DNA from: Methyloligella solikamskensis
Lineage (GTDB): Bacteria > Pseudomonadota > Alphaproteobacteria > Rhizobiales > Methyloligellaceae
DNA length: 64,000 nucleotides
Reading direction: 5' to 3'
Assembly (NCBI RefSeq): GCF_042676065.1
Contig: NZ_JBHTJO010000001.1
Location: 1,302,001-1,366,000, forward strand
In this document: one piece after another, positions 26,104 through 35,262 of the stretch
Position numbering within the stretch: position 1 is the first letter of the stretch
How the letters are laid out: every line of letters starts with the position of its first letter
The notes under the pieces: generated by a model
Seen by the model: the letters and a program-made list of their open reading frames with translations, nothing else
What the model was told of the DNA's origin: nothing
Database searches by the model: none
Translations under genes and position numbers: made by a program

Positions 26104-26499
26104 CTAATAATTACCTCTCAACCTGGCGAGCCGTTCCATCCTCTCGGCAACCATATCTTCGATAGCCATGGCTTCGGTGCGGCCCGGCCCTTCTCCCCAC
26201 GCTCCTACTCCCCAGGCTGTGCAAGCCACATCAATCCATCGCTGGGGTGGCTCCAAGCGGCGCCAGAAAATCCAAAGAGCAAAAGCGATCGGAAGGATGA
26301 CAATCAGAACGATGCCGCCACCTAGCAGATCTATTGAAAGCAGTGACGCGATGACAATGCCGCCAAATCCGAGAGCGAACAGATAGGTCATGATCCGCAT
26401 GCGCTTTCCGGCACGATCCAGATTTGCATAGCGCCTCCGCAAGATTTGCAGCTCGCGCTCGATCTCCTCGATCTCTGCCTGTCGTTCCGTCTCGTACAT
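26104..26499 (-). CDS. Membrane protein of unknown function within the methylmalonyl-CoA mutase operon
   Basis: 131 residues. A charged helix with coiled-coil character (ERQAEIEEIERELQILRRRY, residues 5-25) is followed by two membrane helices (about 37-55 and 58-78), a Trp-rich stretch and a C-terminal charged helix (IEDMVAERMERLARLRGNY). Its stop touches the mutB start and its own start lies 24 bases after the mutA stop, so it is translated as part of the operon. No family is recognised, and its base composition is less GC-biased than that of its neighbours. Confidence 0.7.
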   Translation of the reverse strand: MYETERQAEIEEIERELQILRRRYANLDRAGKRMRIMTYLFALGFGGIVIASLLSIDLLGGGIVLIVILPIAFALWIFWRRLEPPQRWIDVACTAWGVGAWGEGPGRTEAMAIEDMVAERMERLARLRGNY

Positions 26500-26523
26500 C
26501 CGGCGACGCCTTCAGCTCCCCGT

Positions 26524-28401
26524 CTAGTCCTCCATGAGTTTCTGTTGCGCGTCCTGCAGCACCGACAAGGTATCACATCCGGCGAAGATGAAGTCGTCGA
26601 CGCCGGCGGATTGCAGCTCCTCTCGGCCTTCCTTGGGCTTGCCGGCGAGATAGATAAAGCTCGGGCCGGCCTCCTTCAGGGCCTTCGCCGCTTCGACCGC
26701 TTTCTCCGCATAGACCTTGTCGGACGAGCAGAGGCAGATCAGCTTGAGACCGGAGTCCTTGAAGTCCTTCACGGTGTCTTCGATGGTGAAGGTCTGGGGT
26801 TCGCCGGTCTCGGTGGTGATGGGCTTCTCCGGCAGGATCGGGGCGATGCCGCCGGCGGAGAAGAAGGAGCGGGCGAAGGTGACGCGCGCCACGAAATCGG
26901 CGGGCTTGCCGATTGTGGCCAGGAAGATCGCCGGACGCTTGCCGGTCTTCTCTAGCGCTTCGTCGGACGCGTCGCGCAGGGCCTCATAGGGCTCCGCCAG
27001 ACGATAGCGGGTGAGGGGCGCGATCTCCGGGGACTGGACCGGCTCGATCTCCCGTGCGGGGTCGACCTCCACCTTATCCTCGTCGAGATCGGGGAAATCG
27101 CTGGTGCCTATCATCGCCTCTTTGCGCTTGGCGACGTTCTTATCCCGCTCGGCGCGGGTCTCGGCGACATGCTTCTGGACGAGCCTGGCCTTGAGCGCCT
27201 CGTAAGCACCGCCCGCCTTCTCAATCTCCTGGAAGAGGACCCAAGCCGACCGACACAGATCGTCGGTGAAGGCTTCGAGCGCGCCGGAGCCGGCGGCCGG
27301 GTCGGCGACCTGATGGAGGTTCGATTCTTCCGTCAGGATGAGCTGGGTGTTCCGGGCCACGCGGCGGGCGTGCTCGCGGGGAATGCCCATGGCGGCCGTA
27401 TAGGGCAGCACGGACATGGCGTTGGCGCCGCCGATGGCCGCACCGGCGCAGGCGATGGTGGCACGCACGATGTTTCCGTAAGGATCGGGGCGGGTCATCA
27501 TGCGCCAGGCGGTCTCGGCGCTGACATGGGCCGGCTCCGGATCGAGACCGCAGGCCTCCTCGATACGGGCCCAAAGGCGTCGCAGGGCGCGGAACTTGGC
27601 GAGCGTCAGGAACTGGTTCTGATCCGCGGCAAGGCGGAAGGAGATCATCTTCCGCGCCTGGCCGAGATCGATGCCGGCGTCTTCGAGCGCGCGAAGATAG
27701 GCGACGGAAGTGGCTAGGACGAAGGCCAGCTCCTGGCCTTCGGAACCACCCGAAGCATGAACCGGGCGTCCGTCGGCGACGGCGAAGGGGCCCTTAAAGC
27801 CCTTCTCGGAGAGGGCCTTGATGCGCGCGGCAAAGTCGGGCGCCAGATCGGCCCAGGATTTGGAAAGCTTGCCGGTGGCGGCGAGCGCGCCCAGAGGATC
27901 GAGACCGAAGCGGATGACCGCATTGGCAGGGGAGACGCCGGACGCCTCAACGAGGCTGGCGAGAGCCTCGGCTGCGGCATCGGCATCTTCGCCGCAATCG
28001 AGCTCGACCTCGACGCCCTTGTCGAAGAGCACCTCTTTTAGGACGGTTTCGAGCTTGGACGGATCGAGCGCATAGCCGTAATCGCCTACCGCGCCTTTCA
28101 GGACGAGCTGGAGCCCCGGCGCGCCGTTGAACAGATCGTCCATGAGCTGTTTGTGGGCGGCCTCCGCATCGGGCAAATCGATGCGCTGCATAATGCCCCA
28201 AGGGGTGCGGGGCGCGCGCCCGGGGATCGGCTCCTTGCCTTCGGCCGGCTGATAGAGCGGCTCGATAAGGTTGCCGTCATAGGTGCGCGTCTTCAGCTTC
28301 TCGAAGGGCATGCCCTTCAGGAATTTTTCGACCAGCGCCAGCCATTCGGCCTCGGTGGTTTCCGGAAAATCGCCCGCTAAGCTCAAGTCAGCCATTGTCA
28401 C
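26524..28401 (-). CDS. mutA: Methylmalonyl-CoA mutase, small (beta) subunit
   Basis: 625 residues. The barrel half resembles MutB (LIEPLYQPAEGKEPIPGR, MSVLPYTAAMGIPREHARRVARNTQLI, ADPAAGSGALEAFTDDLC). The C-terminal Rossmann-like half lacks the DxHxxG cobalamin motif, having IGKPAD instead, as expected for the non-catalytic beta subunit of the heterodimer. The GTG at 28401 is 9 bases after GAGGT; an ATG two codons later is an alternative. The subunit supports the alpha chain in the propionyl-CoA pathway. Confidence 0.93.
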   Translation of the reverse strand: MTMADLSLAGDFPETTEAEWLALVEKFLKGMPFEKLKTRTYDGNLIEPLYQPAEGKEPIPGRAPRTPWGIMQRIDLPDAEAAHKQLMDDLFNGAPGLQLVLKGAVGDYGYALDPSKLETVLKEVLFDKGVEVELDCGEDADAAAEALASLVEASGVSPANAVIRFGLDPLGALAATGKLSKSWADLAPDFAARIKALSEKGFKGPFAVADGRPVHASGGSEGQELAFVLATSVAYLRALEDAGIDLGQARKMISFRLAADQNQFLTLAKFRALRRLWARIEEACGLDPEPAHVSAETAWRMMTRPDPYGNIVRATIACAGAAIGGANAMSVLPYTAAMGIPREHARRVARNTQLILTEESNLHQVADPAAGSGALEAFTDDLCRSAWVLFQEIEKAGGAYEALKARLVQKHVAETRAERDKNVAKRKEAMIGTSDFPDLDEDKVEVDPAREIEPVQSPEIAPLTRYRLAEPYEALRDASDEALEKTGKRPAIFLATIGKPADFVARVTFARSFFSAGGIAPILPEKPITTETGEPQTFTIEDTVKDFKDSGLKLICLCSSDKVYAEKAVEAAKALKEAGPSFIYLAGKPKEGREELQSAGVDDFIFAGCDTLSVLQDAQQKLMED

Positions 28402-28550
28402 CAGGATGTTACCTCAATCCGCGAGCGGACCTCCTAGCATGAAGGCGAAGCGGCAACAAAGCGGAGAAAACGACCGCTTTCCGCCTGTGCCATCTTTGCG
28501 GGGTGCGGGGGCGCGGCTAAACTCTGCCGCCGAAACGCTGGGAGGCTGGG

Positions 28551-30179
28551 GTGGCGAGCACGAAAAGCAAGCAGGACGACGCGGCAGTGGATCAGACGCT
28601 GCCGGAGGGCTCGGTCTATATCGGCCAGAGCGTGAAGCCGGAGTTCATCTATCTGAGGCTGGCGAACCGCCATGGGCTGATCACCGGCGCCACCGGTACC
28701 GGCAAGACGGTGACCCTGCAGGATCTAGCGGAAGGATTCTCGTCGGCAGGCGTGCCGGTCTTCTGCGCCGACGTTAAGGGCGACCTCTCGGGCATCGCCA
28801 TGAAGGGCGAGCCGAAGAAGGGTTTCGAGAAGCGGGCGGAAGAGATCGGCTACGAGCTCGATTACGAGGCCTTCCCGGCGGTCTTCTGGGATCTTTTCGG
28901 CGAGCAGGGAATACCGATCCGCTCCACCATCACCGAACTCGGGCCGCTGCTCCTGTCGCGGCTGATGGACCTGAGCGACGCGCAGGAAGGCGTGCTCAAC
29001 ATCGCCTTCCGGATCGCCGACGACGAGGGGTTGCCGATCCTGAACCTGGAGGATCTGCGCGACCTCCTCGTCAATCTCGGCAATCGGGGCAGCGAAATCA
29101 AAACGAGCTACGGCAACGTGTCGAAAGCGTCCATCGGCGCCATCCAGCGGAGCTTGCTGGTGCTGGAGCAGCAGGGCGGAGAGAACTTCTTCGGCGAGCC
29201 GGCACTCAATATCGAAGACCTGATGCGCACGGCCAAGGACGGCCGCGGCTATGTGAATATTCTCGCCGCCGACAAGCTGATGCAGAGCCCGCGGCTCTAC
29301 GGGACCTTCCTGCTGTTCCTTTTGTCTGAGCTGTTCGAGGAGCTGCCCGAGGTGGGCGATCCGGACAAGCCGAATCTCGTCTTCTTCTTCGACGAGGCGC
29401 ATCTCCTGTTCGACGATGCGCCGAAGGCCCTGCTGGACAAGGTGGAGCAGGTGGTCCGGCTGATCCGGTCGAAGGGCGTGGGCGTCTATTTCGTGACCCA
29501 GAACCCGCTGGACGTTCCGGACACGGTTTCCAGTCAGCTCGGCAACCGCGTGCAGCATGCGCTGCGGGCTTACACGCCCCGGGAGCAGAAAGCGGTGAAG
29601 GCGGCGGCCTCGACCTTCCGACCCAACCCGGATTTCGACACGGAAGAAGCGATCACCCAGCTCGGCGTGGGCGAGGCACTGGTCTCGACCTTGGACGAGA
29701 AGGGCCAGCCCACCATGGTGGAGCGGACGCTGGTGCGGCCGCCGCGGTCACGGGTCGGTCCCGTCACCAAGAAGGAGCGGGCCGACATCATCGCCGACAG
29801 CCCGATGACGGCGAAATACAAGGAGACGGTCGACCGGCGGTCGGCGTCGGAGATCCTGGCCGAGCGCATGGAGGAACGCCCTTCCACCAAGGAAGAGGCG
29901 GCGCAGAACAGCAAGGGTCGCGGCAGCGAGGAGGCGAAAGCCGAGCCCGCGGAGAAGAAAGACGAAGAGCCGGGCGTCTTCATTAGCTGGGCGTATTGGC
30001 TGTTCGGTCTGGACCGGAAGGGCAAGCGGCTCACCGGCTGGCAGAAGACGGTGCGTGGCTTTGCCCGCGAGACGGTCGTGGATGCCGGCGAGGCGGTGGG
30101 ACGGAGTATCGGCGGCACTTCGGGCGCGCAGGTCGGCCGGTCGGTGGCGCGCGGGCTGATGGGCAATCTGCTTCGCTGA
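28551..30179 (+). CDS. HerA-like/DUF853 P-loop ATPase (YjgR family)
   Basis: 542 residues from a GTG start behind GGGAGGCTGGG. The N-terminal strand ANRHGLITGATGTGKTVTLQ carries the P-loop GATGTGKT, and Walker B reads LVFFFDEAHLLF. The DUF853 blocks are PVFCADVKGDLSG, TELGPLLLSRLMDLSDAQEG, GRGYVNILAADKLM and VYFVTQNPLDVPDTV. The C-terminal 120 residues are charged, ending in a Gly-rich region. Relatives are HerA/FtsK-type translocases, but YjgR itself has no firm role. It is divergent from the mutase operon. Confidence 0.92.
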   Translation: MASTKSKQDDAAVDQTLPEGSVYIGQSVKPEFIYLRLANRHGLITGATGTGKTVTLQDLAEGFSSAGVPVFCADVKGDLSGIAMKGEPKKGFEKRAEEIGYELDYEAFPAVFWDLFGEQGIPIRSTITELGPLLLSRLMDLSDAQEGVLNIAFRIADDEGLPILNLEDLRDLLVNLGNRGSEIKTSYGNVSKASIGAIQRSLLVLEQQGGENFFGEPALNIEDLMRTAKDGRGYVNILAADKLMQSPRLYGTFLLFLLSELFEELPEVGDPDKPNLVFFFDEAHLLFDDAPKALLDKVEQVVRLIRSKGVGVYFVTQNPLDVPDTVSSQLGNRVQHALRAYTPREQKAVKAAASTFRPNPDFDTEEAITQLGVGEALVSTLDEKGQPTMVERTLVRPPRSRVGPVTKKERADIIADSPMTAKYKETVDRRSASEILAERMEERPSTKEEAAQNSKGRGSEEAKAEPAEKKDEEPGVFISWAYWLFGLDRKGKRLTGWQKTVRGFARETVVDAGEAVGRSIGGTSGAQVGRSVARGLMGNLLR

Positions 30180-30221
30180 TTGCCGGCGTGCCATAGCGGC
30201 AGCTCTAGCGTTTTGCTCTGG

Positions 30222-30244
30222 ATTGCCGGGGCAAGCCCGGCAAT
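30222..30244. repeat. Short palindromic REP-type element
   Basis: ATTGCCGGG / CCCGGCAAT with a 5-base loop, 43 bases after the ATPase stop. It matches the first hairpin of the element at 17930 and that at 57376 in its ATTGCC-GGCAAT ends. It may act as a 3' end stabiliser. Confidence 0.7.
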
Positions 30245-30264
30245 GACGAGTTTGGTTGAGATGC

Positions 30265-30292
30265 AAAAAGGGCGGCTCGATGAGCCGCCCTT
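30265..30292 (-). terminator. Rho-independent terminator of sodB
   Basis: On the minus strand AAGGGCGGCTC pairs with GAGCCGCCCTT around an ATC loop and is followed by a run of five T (30265-30269). It starts 34 bases after the sodB stop. Confidence 0.85.
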
Positions 30293-30325
30293 CGGTAATG
30301 CATTTCGCGAAACGCTCGGTGCGCC

Positions 30326-30922
30326 TTACGCCTTCTCGAGCATCTCCTCGACATGCTCCCAGTTCACGAGATTGTCGAAGAAGGCCTCAAGGTATTTCGG
30401 ACGCGCGTTGCGGTAGTCGATGTAATAGGAGTGCTCCCACACATCGACGCCGAGCAGCGGCCAAGCGCCGTGGACGAGCGGGTTCTCGCCGTTGGGCGTG
30501 CCCGAGATTTCCAGCTTGCCGTCCTTGACGGCGAGCCAGGCCCAGCCCGAACCGAACTGGCCTGCGCCGGCGGCGAGGAAGTCCTCACGGAACTTGTCGA
30601 AGCCGCCGAGATCGGAATCGATCATGCCCTGAAGCTTTCCCGGCACCTTGGTGCCGCCGCCATCCTTCTTCATCCACGGCCAGAAATGGGTGTGGTTGAA
30701 GTGCTGGCCGGCCTGATTGAAGAGCTTCTGATCCTTGCCGAAGCTCTCCTTCACGATCTGCTCCAGCTCCATATTCTCGTACGGAGTGCCTTTGATCAGC
30801 TCGTTCAGGGTGTCGACGTATTTCTGGTGATGCTTGTCGTGGTGATATTCGAGGGTCTCAGCCGACATATAGGGCTGAAGGGCGTCGTATGCGTATGGAA
30901 GATCAGGAAGTGTAAAAGACAC
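30326..30922 (-). CDS. sodB: Superoxide dismutase (Fe or Mn)
   Basis: 198 residues from a GTG preceded by GGAGA. Metal ligands are the His in EYHHDKHHQKYV, the His in HFNHTHFWPWM, and the Asp and His of DVWEHSYYIDYRN. GSGWAWLAV and LLGVDVWEH are family signatures. The order FNHTHFWPWMKKDGG-KVPG resembles the iron-type SodB enzymes of alphaproteobacteria, but metal use cannot be fixed from sequence. It detoxifies superoxide in the cytoplasm. A terminator follows the gene. Confidence 0.95.
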   Translation of the reverse strand: MSFTLPDLPYAYDALQPYMSAETLEYHHDKHHQKYVDTLNELIKGTPYENMELEQIVKESFGKDQKLFNQAGQHFNHTHFWPWMKKDGGGTKVPGKLQGMIDSDLGGFDKFREDFLAAGAGQFGSGWAWLAVKDGKLEISGTPNGENPLVHGAWPLLGVDVWEHSYYIDYRNARPKYLEAFFDNLVNWEHVEEMLEKA

Positions 30923-31101
30923 GATTTTTTCTCCAGCAGCTAAATGATTGAGGGGGGAATCCCCGCTGTTAAAGGAGGGAAAAGCGTGGGCACGCTAAAG
31001 GTTCCAAGATAGGGGCACAAGCGACCGTTCCGAGCATGGGGAATGGCATCTTATTGGTGTCTTATGCGTTGAGTTCCTCCGCACTATTTCCGAGGGAAGC
31101 C

Positions 31102-31569
31102 ATGCTCCAGAGCCTGCAAATGCAGCCATACAGCTACCGGATCGACCCGTCGGTGCCGTCTTTCCCCGACGACCGGCCAATTCTGGTCTTCGACGGGAAG
31201 TGCGTCCTTTGCTCGCGGTTCGCCCAGTTCGTCATACGGCACGATCCGAAGAAGCAGTTTCGCTTTCTGGCGGCCCAGACGGCGCTCGGCCAGGCGCTCT
31301 ACCGGCATTTCGGCCTCGATACGCGCAACTACGAGAGCAACATCCTGCTGGATGGGGGCCGGGCCTATCTGAAATGGGGAAGCGCGGTGCGCGTAGGGTG
31401 GCGGCTCGGTTTCCCGTGGTCGGGATTGGCGATGATGGGCTGGCTGGTGCCGCCGGTCATCGGGGACCGCCTCTACGACCTGGTCGCGCAGAACCGCATC
31501 CGCCTCTTCGGCGGGCGCGAGCAATGCTACGTGCCGGGGCCTTCTGAGGAAGACCGCTTTATCGCCTGA
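31102..31569 (+). CDS. DCC1-like thiol-disulfide oxidoreductase (DUF393)
   Basis: 155 residues from MLQSLQMQPYS, with GAGGGA directly upstream (the frame is open 22 codons further). The family name motif is present: LVFDGKCVLCSRFAQFVI with the CxxC pair, then RFLAAQTALGQAL, ESNILLDGGRAYLKWGSAV and DRLYDLVAQNRIRLFG. These small thioredoxin-like proteins are thought to handle disulfides. Divergent from sodB, which might hint at oxidative stress, but that is only context. Confidence 0.88.
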   Translation: MLQSLQMQPYSYRIDPSVPSFPDDRPILVFDGKCVLCSRFAQFVIRHDPKKQFRFLAAQTALGQALYRHFGLDTRNYESNILLDGGRAYLKWGSAVRVGWRLGFPWSGLAMMGWLVPPVIGDRLYDLVAQNRIRLFGGREQCYVPGPSEEDRFIA

Positions 31570-31737
31570 GGAATAAGGGGTGGGGACGGAGCCCCTGAGC
31601 TCCGCCCCCGGTGCCGAGGAAGGTTGCTAACCATGCCAGTGCAGGGCTGACGATTGGAGAATGGCAAAACCCACCTGAACCCAGCATGAACCGAAGCTGC
31701 AGGGTTGGTTCAGGTCGGGAGAGGGTTGGTGCAGGGG

Positions 31738-32292
31738 CTACTTCACCAGGGCCTGGATCTCTTTGAACTCCGGAGAGCCTGCTTTGCCGACCCATTCGAA
31801 CAGGGCCATCTCCGAGTTCACGACCGACACGTTGGCGTGGAGCATGCGGCCCATGGCGAGCTTGCGGCTCTCCTTCAGACGGGAGCCGATGGCATCCGCC
31901 GCGACGAAGGTCTCGAAGCCCTGGGCGGCGAGATCGAGGGCGGTCTGAAGCACGCAGACATGGGCCTCGATGCCGCCGACGACGACCTGGGGCCGGCCCT
32001 TGCGGCGGAGCTCCTCGAGACGGTCGCGGATCTCTTTGTTCTGGAAGCAGGAGAACTCGACCTTCTCCATGACGGTGGCGCTGTTGCCGAGGGTCTGGCG
32101 CAGAGGCTCGACAGTGGGCCCTAAGCCTTTCGGGTACTGCTCCGAGACCGTGATGGGGAGGTCCAGGGTCTGGGCTCCGCGCACCAGGCGTTCGCAGGCT
32201 TTCGTAATGTCGTCAGCGTCAGACATGGCCGGAAGCAGGCGCTCCTGCATGTCGACGATCAGAAGCTGCGATCTCTCCTTGTCCATCAGCAT
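31738..32292 (-). CDS. Isochorismatase-like cysteine hydrolase
   Basis: 184 residues. The catalytic Asp is in LLIVDMQERLLPAM, the Lys probably in VMEKVEFSCF and the Cys in GGIEAHVCVLQTALDL with the typical cis-peptide before it. The fold is shared by isochorismatases and nicotinamidases; the short size and the SEQYPKGLGPT string match the YcaC/ISOC1-like hydrolases of unknown substrate. GAGGA is 8 bases from the ATG. It lies 18 bases after the start of nothing else than the peptidase stop, so both may be co-transcribed. Confidence 0.85.
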   Translation of the reverse strand: MLMDKERSQLLIVDMQERLLPAMSDADDITKACERLVRGAQTLDLPITVSEQYPKGLGPTVEPLRQTLGNSATVMEKVEFSCFQNKEIRDRLEELRRKGRPQVVVGGIEAHVCVLQTALDLAAQGFETFVAADAIGSRLKESRKLAMGRMLHANVSVVNSEMALFEWVGKAGSPEFKEIQALVK

Positions 32293-32310
32293 GGATGCGG
32301 TCCTCTCGTC

Positions 32311-34434
32311 TCAGTCTCTCGGGGCGGGCGGGGTGTCGGCCTTGCCGGCGACCAGCAGGGCGAAGGCGTAGGACAGGGCGACCTCTTTCAGCCGGTCGAA
32401 ACGGCCTGAGGCACCACCATGGCCCGCCTCCATATTGGTGCGGAGCAGAAGCAGGTTGTCGTCGGTCTTGTGGTTGCGCAGGCGCGCGACCCATTTGGCC
32501 GGTTCCCAATAGGTGACGCGGGGATCGGCAAGGCCGGCCAGGGCCAGGATGTGAGGGTAGTCCTGGGCGCTCACATTGTCGTAGGGCGAATAGGCCGCGA
32601 TGGCGCGGTAGGCCTCCGGATCCTTGATCGGGTTGCCCCATTCGAGCCATTCGGGCGGGGTGAGCGGCAGGGTCTCGTCGAGCATGGTGTTGAGCACATC
32701 GACGAAGGGCACCTCGGCGATGATGCCCAAGAAGAGATCCGGCGCCATGTTGGCGATGGCGCCCATGAGCATGCCGCCGGCGCTGCCGCCATGGGCGACG
32801 ATGCGGCCGCGGGAGGTGAAGTTCTGCTCGGCGAGATATTCCCCGGCCGCGATGAAGTCGGTGAAGGTGTTCACCTTCTTCGCCCGCTTGCCCTCTTTGT
32901 ACCAGCGATAGCCTTTGTCCTTGCCGCCGCGGATGTGGGCGACGGCGTAGACGAAGCCACGGTCGACCAAGCTGAGCGCGGTGATTGAGAAATGGGCCGG
33001 CATGGAGATGCCGTAGGCGCCGTAGCCGTAGAGAAGGAGCGGCGCGGTGCCGTCGATGGGCGTGTCCTTGTGGTGGAGGATGGAGACGGGGATCATCTCG
33101 CCGTCGGGCGCCGGCGCGAAGATGCGGCGGGCGACGTAGTTCTCCGGCTTGTGGCCGCTCGGAACTTCTTGCGATTTCCGCAAATGCCGCTCGCGGGTCT
33201 CCATGTCGTAATCGAACACCTGGGATGGGGTCGTCATGGAGGCGTAGGTGAAGCGGAGCGTATGAGTGTCGTATTCGTAGCCCGGCGCAATCCCAAGTCC
33301 ATACGCCTCCTCGGGGAACTCGATGGCGTGCTCCTCACCGTCTGCGAAGCGCCGGATGACGATGCGCGGCAGGCCGTCCTCGCGCTCCAGGCGCACCAGG
33401 TGATCCTTGAAGGCGACGATGTCGAGGATCAGCCGGCCTGGCCGGTGGGGCTCGATCTCCTGCCAATGCTCCATGCCGGGATTTCCGATGGGCGCCTCGA
33501 CGATGCGGTAATCCTCCGCGCCGCCGGAATTGGTGAGGATGATCAGGCGATCCTCGTGATGCTCGACGGAATAGTCGTGCTCGGGCTCGCGGCGCGCGAC
33601 GAGACGCGGCTCGGGGGCAGCCTCGGTCATATCGAGCAGGTGCACTTCGGACGTCTCGTGGTCGTGGGTAGAGAGCGTGAGAAAACGGCGGCTCTGGGTC
33701 TGGCCGAGACCTAAAAAGAAGGCCGGGTCGTGTTGCTCGAAGATGACGGCATCCGCTTGGTCCTGACCGAGGACATGGCGGCGGATCTCTCGGGGGCGAT
33801 GCTCCTCGTCGACCCAGACGTAATAGAGGGCGTTGCTGTCGGCGCCCCAGCTCATGCCGCCATTGCTGTCGGGAATCGTCTCGCCGACCTGGCCGCCGCT
33901 CTCCGCCTCGATGATCTTGATGTCGAAGAATTCGGACCCGCTGGTATCGGCGGCGTAGGCGATCAGGCTGTGATCGGGGCTGTGGTCGACCCCGCCGATA
34001 TTGAAATAGGCGTGCTCAGCGGCTAGCGCATTGCCGTCGAGGAGAACGCGTTCCTCGCCGAGGGTCGCGTCCGGCTGGATGGGGCGCCGGCAGAACAGCG
34101 GATGCTGCCCGCCGGTGACGAAGCGGGTGTAATAGACATAACGGCCGTCGGGGGAGGGGACGGACGAATCGTCCTGCTTGATGCGCGCCTTCATCTCCTC
34201 GAACAGGGTCTTCTGGAGCGCCTCGGTCTCGGCGAGCACGGCCTCGGTGTATTTGTTCTCCGCCGTCAGATACGCCTCGATCTCCGGATCGAGCACGCTG
34301 GGGTCGCGCATCACCTGTTGCCAGTTGGGCGCGCGCAGCCAGGCGTATTCGTCTTGCAGCTTTTCGCCGTGGTATTCGGCCACGGTCAGGCGCTTGGCCG
34401 CCTCGGGCGGCAGCGGTCGCGAAGGGATATCCAT
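32311..34434 (-). CDS. ptrB: Prolyl oligopeptidase family serine peptidase (oligopeptidase B type, S9A)
   Basis: 707 residues, the normal length. An N-terminal seven-blade propeller (residues ~70-420) precedes the alpha/beta hydrolase domain. The nucleophile is the Ser in IVAHGGSAGGMLMGAI, the Asp is likely in GLADPRVTYWEPAKW and the His in MEAGHGGASGRFDRLKE. The block LLLYGYGAYGISMP is typical. The enzyme cuts short peptides after basic residues in the cytoplasm or periplasm. No signal peptide is seen. MsrB follows upstream, only 15 bases away. Confidence 0.93.
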   Translation of the reverse strand: MDIPSRPLPPEAAKRLTVAEYHGEKLQDEYAWLRAPNWQQVMRDPSVLDPEIEAYLTAENKYTEAVLAETEALQKTLFEEMKARIKQDDSSVPSPDGRYVYYTRFVTGGQHPLFCRRPIQPDATLGEERVLLDGNALAAEHAYFNIGGVDHSPDHSLIAYAADTSGSEFFDIKIIEAESGGQVGETIPDSNGGMSWGADSNALYYVWVDEEHRPREIRRHVLGQDQADAVIFEQHDPAFFLGLGQTQSRRFLTLSTHDHETSEVHLLDMTEAAPEPRLVARREPEHDYSVEHHEDRLIILTNSGGAEDYRIVEAPIGNPGMEHWQEIEPHRPGRLILDIVAFKDHLVRLEREDGLPRIVIRRFADGEEHAIEFPEEAYGLGIAPGYEYDTHTLRFTYASMTTPSQVFDYDMETRERHLRKSQEVPSGHKPENYVARRIFAPAPDGEMIPVSILHHKDTPIDGTAPLLLYGYGAYGISMPAHFSITALSLVDRGFVYAVAHIRGGKDKGYRWYKEGKRAKKVNTFTDFIAAGEYLAEQNFTSRGRIVAHGGSAGGMLMGAIANMAPDLFLGIIAEVPFVDVLNTMLDETLPLTPPEWLEWGNPIKDPEAYRAIAAYSPYDNVSAQDYPHILALAGLADPRVTYWEPAKWVARLRNHKTDDNLLLLRTNMEAGHGGASGRFDRLKEVALSYAFALLVAGKADTPPAPRD

Positions 34435-34449
34435 TACAATTACTGTCGG

Positions 34450-34860
34450 TTATTTGGCTTCGTCGGCGGCCGGATCGAAGTCCAGGGCGCAGCCATTGAT
34501 GCAATAGCGCAGGCCTTCCGGTCCAGGGCCGTCGGGGAAGACGTGGCCGAGATGGGCATCGCAATTGGCACAGCGCACCTCGATCCGGCGCATGCCGTGG
34601 GACAGGTCTTCGTGGGTGGTGACGTTTGCCTTCACCGCCGGATCGGTGAAGCTCGGCCAGCCGGTGCCCGATTCGAATTTGGCGTCGGAGCTGAACAGCG
34701 GCGCATCGCAGCAGACACAGCGATACATGCCGTCGCGCTTCTCCTGGTAATAGGGATGGCTAAAGGCCGGCTCGGTGCCTTGTTCCTGGGTGACGTGATA
34801 GGCCTCAGGGCTCAGCGTCTTGCGCCGGTCCGTCTCGGCGTTCTCGGTTTTTTTCTGCAT
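34450..34860 (-). CDS. msrB: Peptide-methionine (R)-S-oxide reductase
   Basis: 136 residues. The structural zinc site is formed by two CxxC pairs (YRCVCCDAPLF and EVRCANCDAHLGHVF), the catalytic Cys lies in GLRYCINGCALDF, and GTGWPSF binds the substrate. The enzyme reduces methionine-R-sulfoxide in proteins with thioredoxin as donor. There is no signal peptide. It is the first gene of the msrB-peptidase pair. Confidence 0.95.
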   Translation of the reverse strand: MQKKTENAETDRRKTLSPEAYHVTQEQGTEPAFSHPYYQEKRDGMYRCVCCDAPLFSSDAKFESGTGWPSFTDPAVKANVTTHEDLSHGMRRIEVRCANCDAHLGHVFPDGPGPEGLRYCINGCALDFDPAADEAK

Positions 34861-35262
34861 GGCTCGACCTCAAGGATGATGTGGGAGGAAACATAGTCCC
34901 CAAGCGGCGTTAATTGGAGGGCGCGGCAACGTTTTTTCCTTGGCTTGCCGCGGCCTGCCAGACTTTAGGAAGAACTTCGGCTCATCGGAAAATGCAGCTC
35001 TGACGTCTAGGGCACTACGTTCGGGGAAAGTTTCCAGGGTAAAGATACTATGGGCACTGGTTGAACTGTGCTATACGCGCGCTGCCGGAGTGTTAGTTTT
35101 GAGTTTTTTGCAGGCTATAGTTGCAGAGTTATACTGTCGCTGCGCCTTAAAAACGGCATATTCTAGTATATGTAAGTCGTCATTCGTGAGTTGATTTGCG
35201 ATTTTGGTAGTTCAACGATTTAGGAGCATGTTGTGGAAGCAAGGGGAGGTCAACAGCGGCCG
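34861..35262. promoter_or_regulatory. AT-richer intergenic region with candidate mucR promoter
   Basis: About 400 bases, less GC-rich than the rest. A promoter candidate for mucR is TTGCAG (35108-35113), a 16-base spacer and TATACT (35130-35135). A 17-codon frame starting ATG at 35228 and ending TAG at 35278 overlaps the mucR start region behind AGGAG; it is not supported as a gene. Long leaders and autoregulation are known for Ros/MucR family genes, so repressor sites are expected here, but no clear dyad was found. Confidence 0.4.

Noticed and set aside
34940..35194. 84-codon plus-strand frame before mucR
   Set aside because: Codon use is unlike the surroundings, no ribosome site, and it covers the likely mucR promoter.
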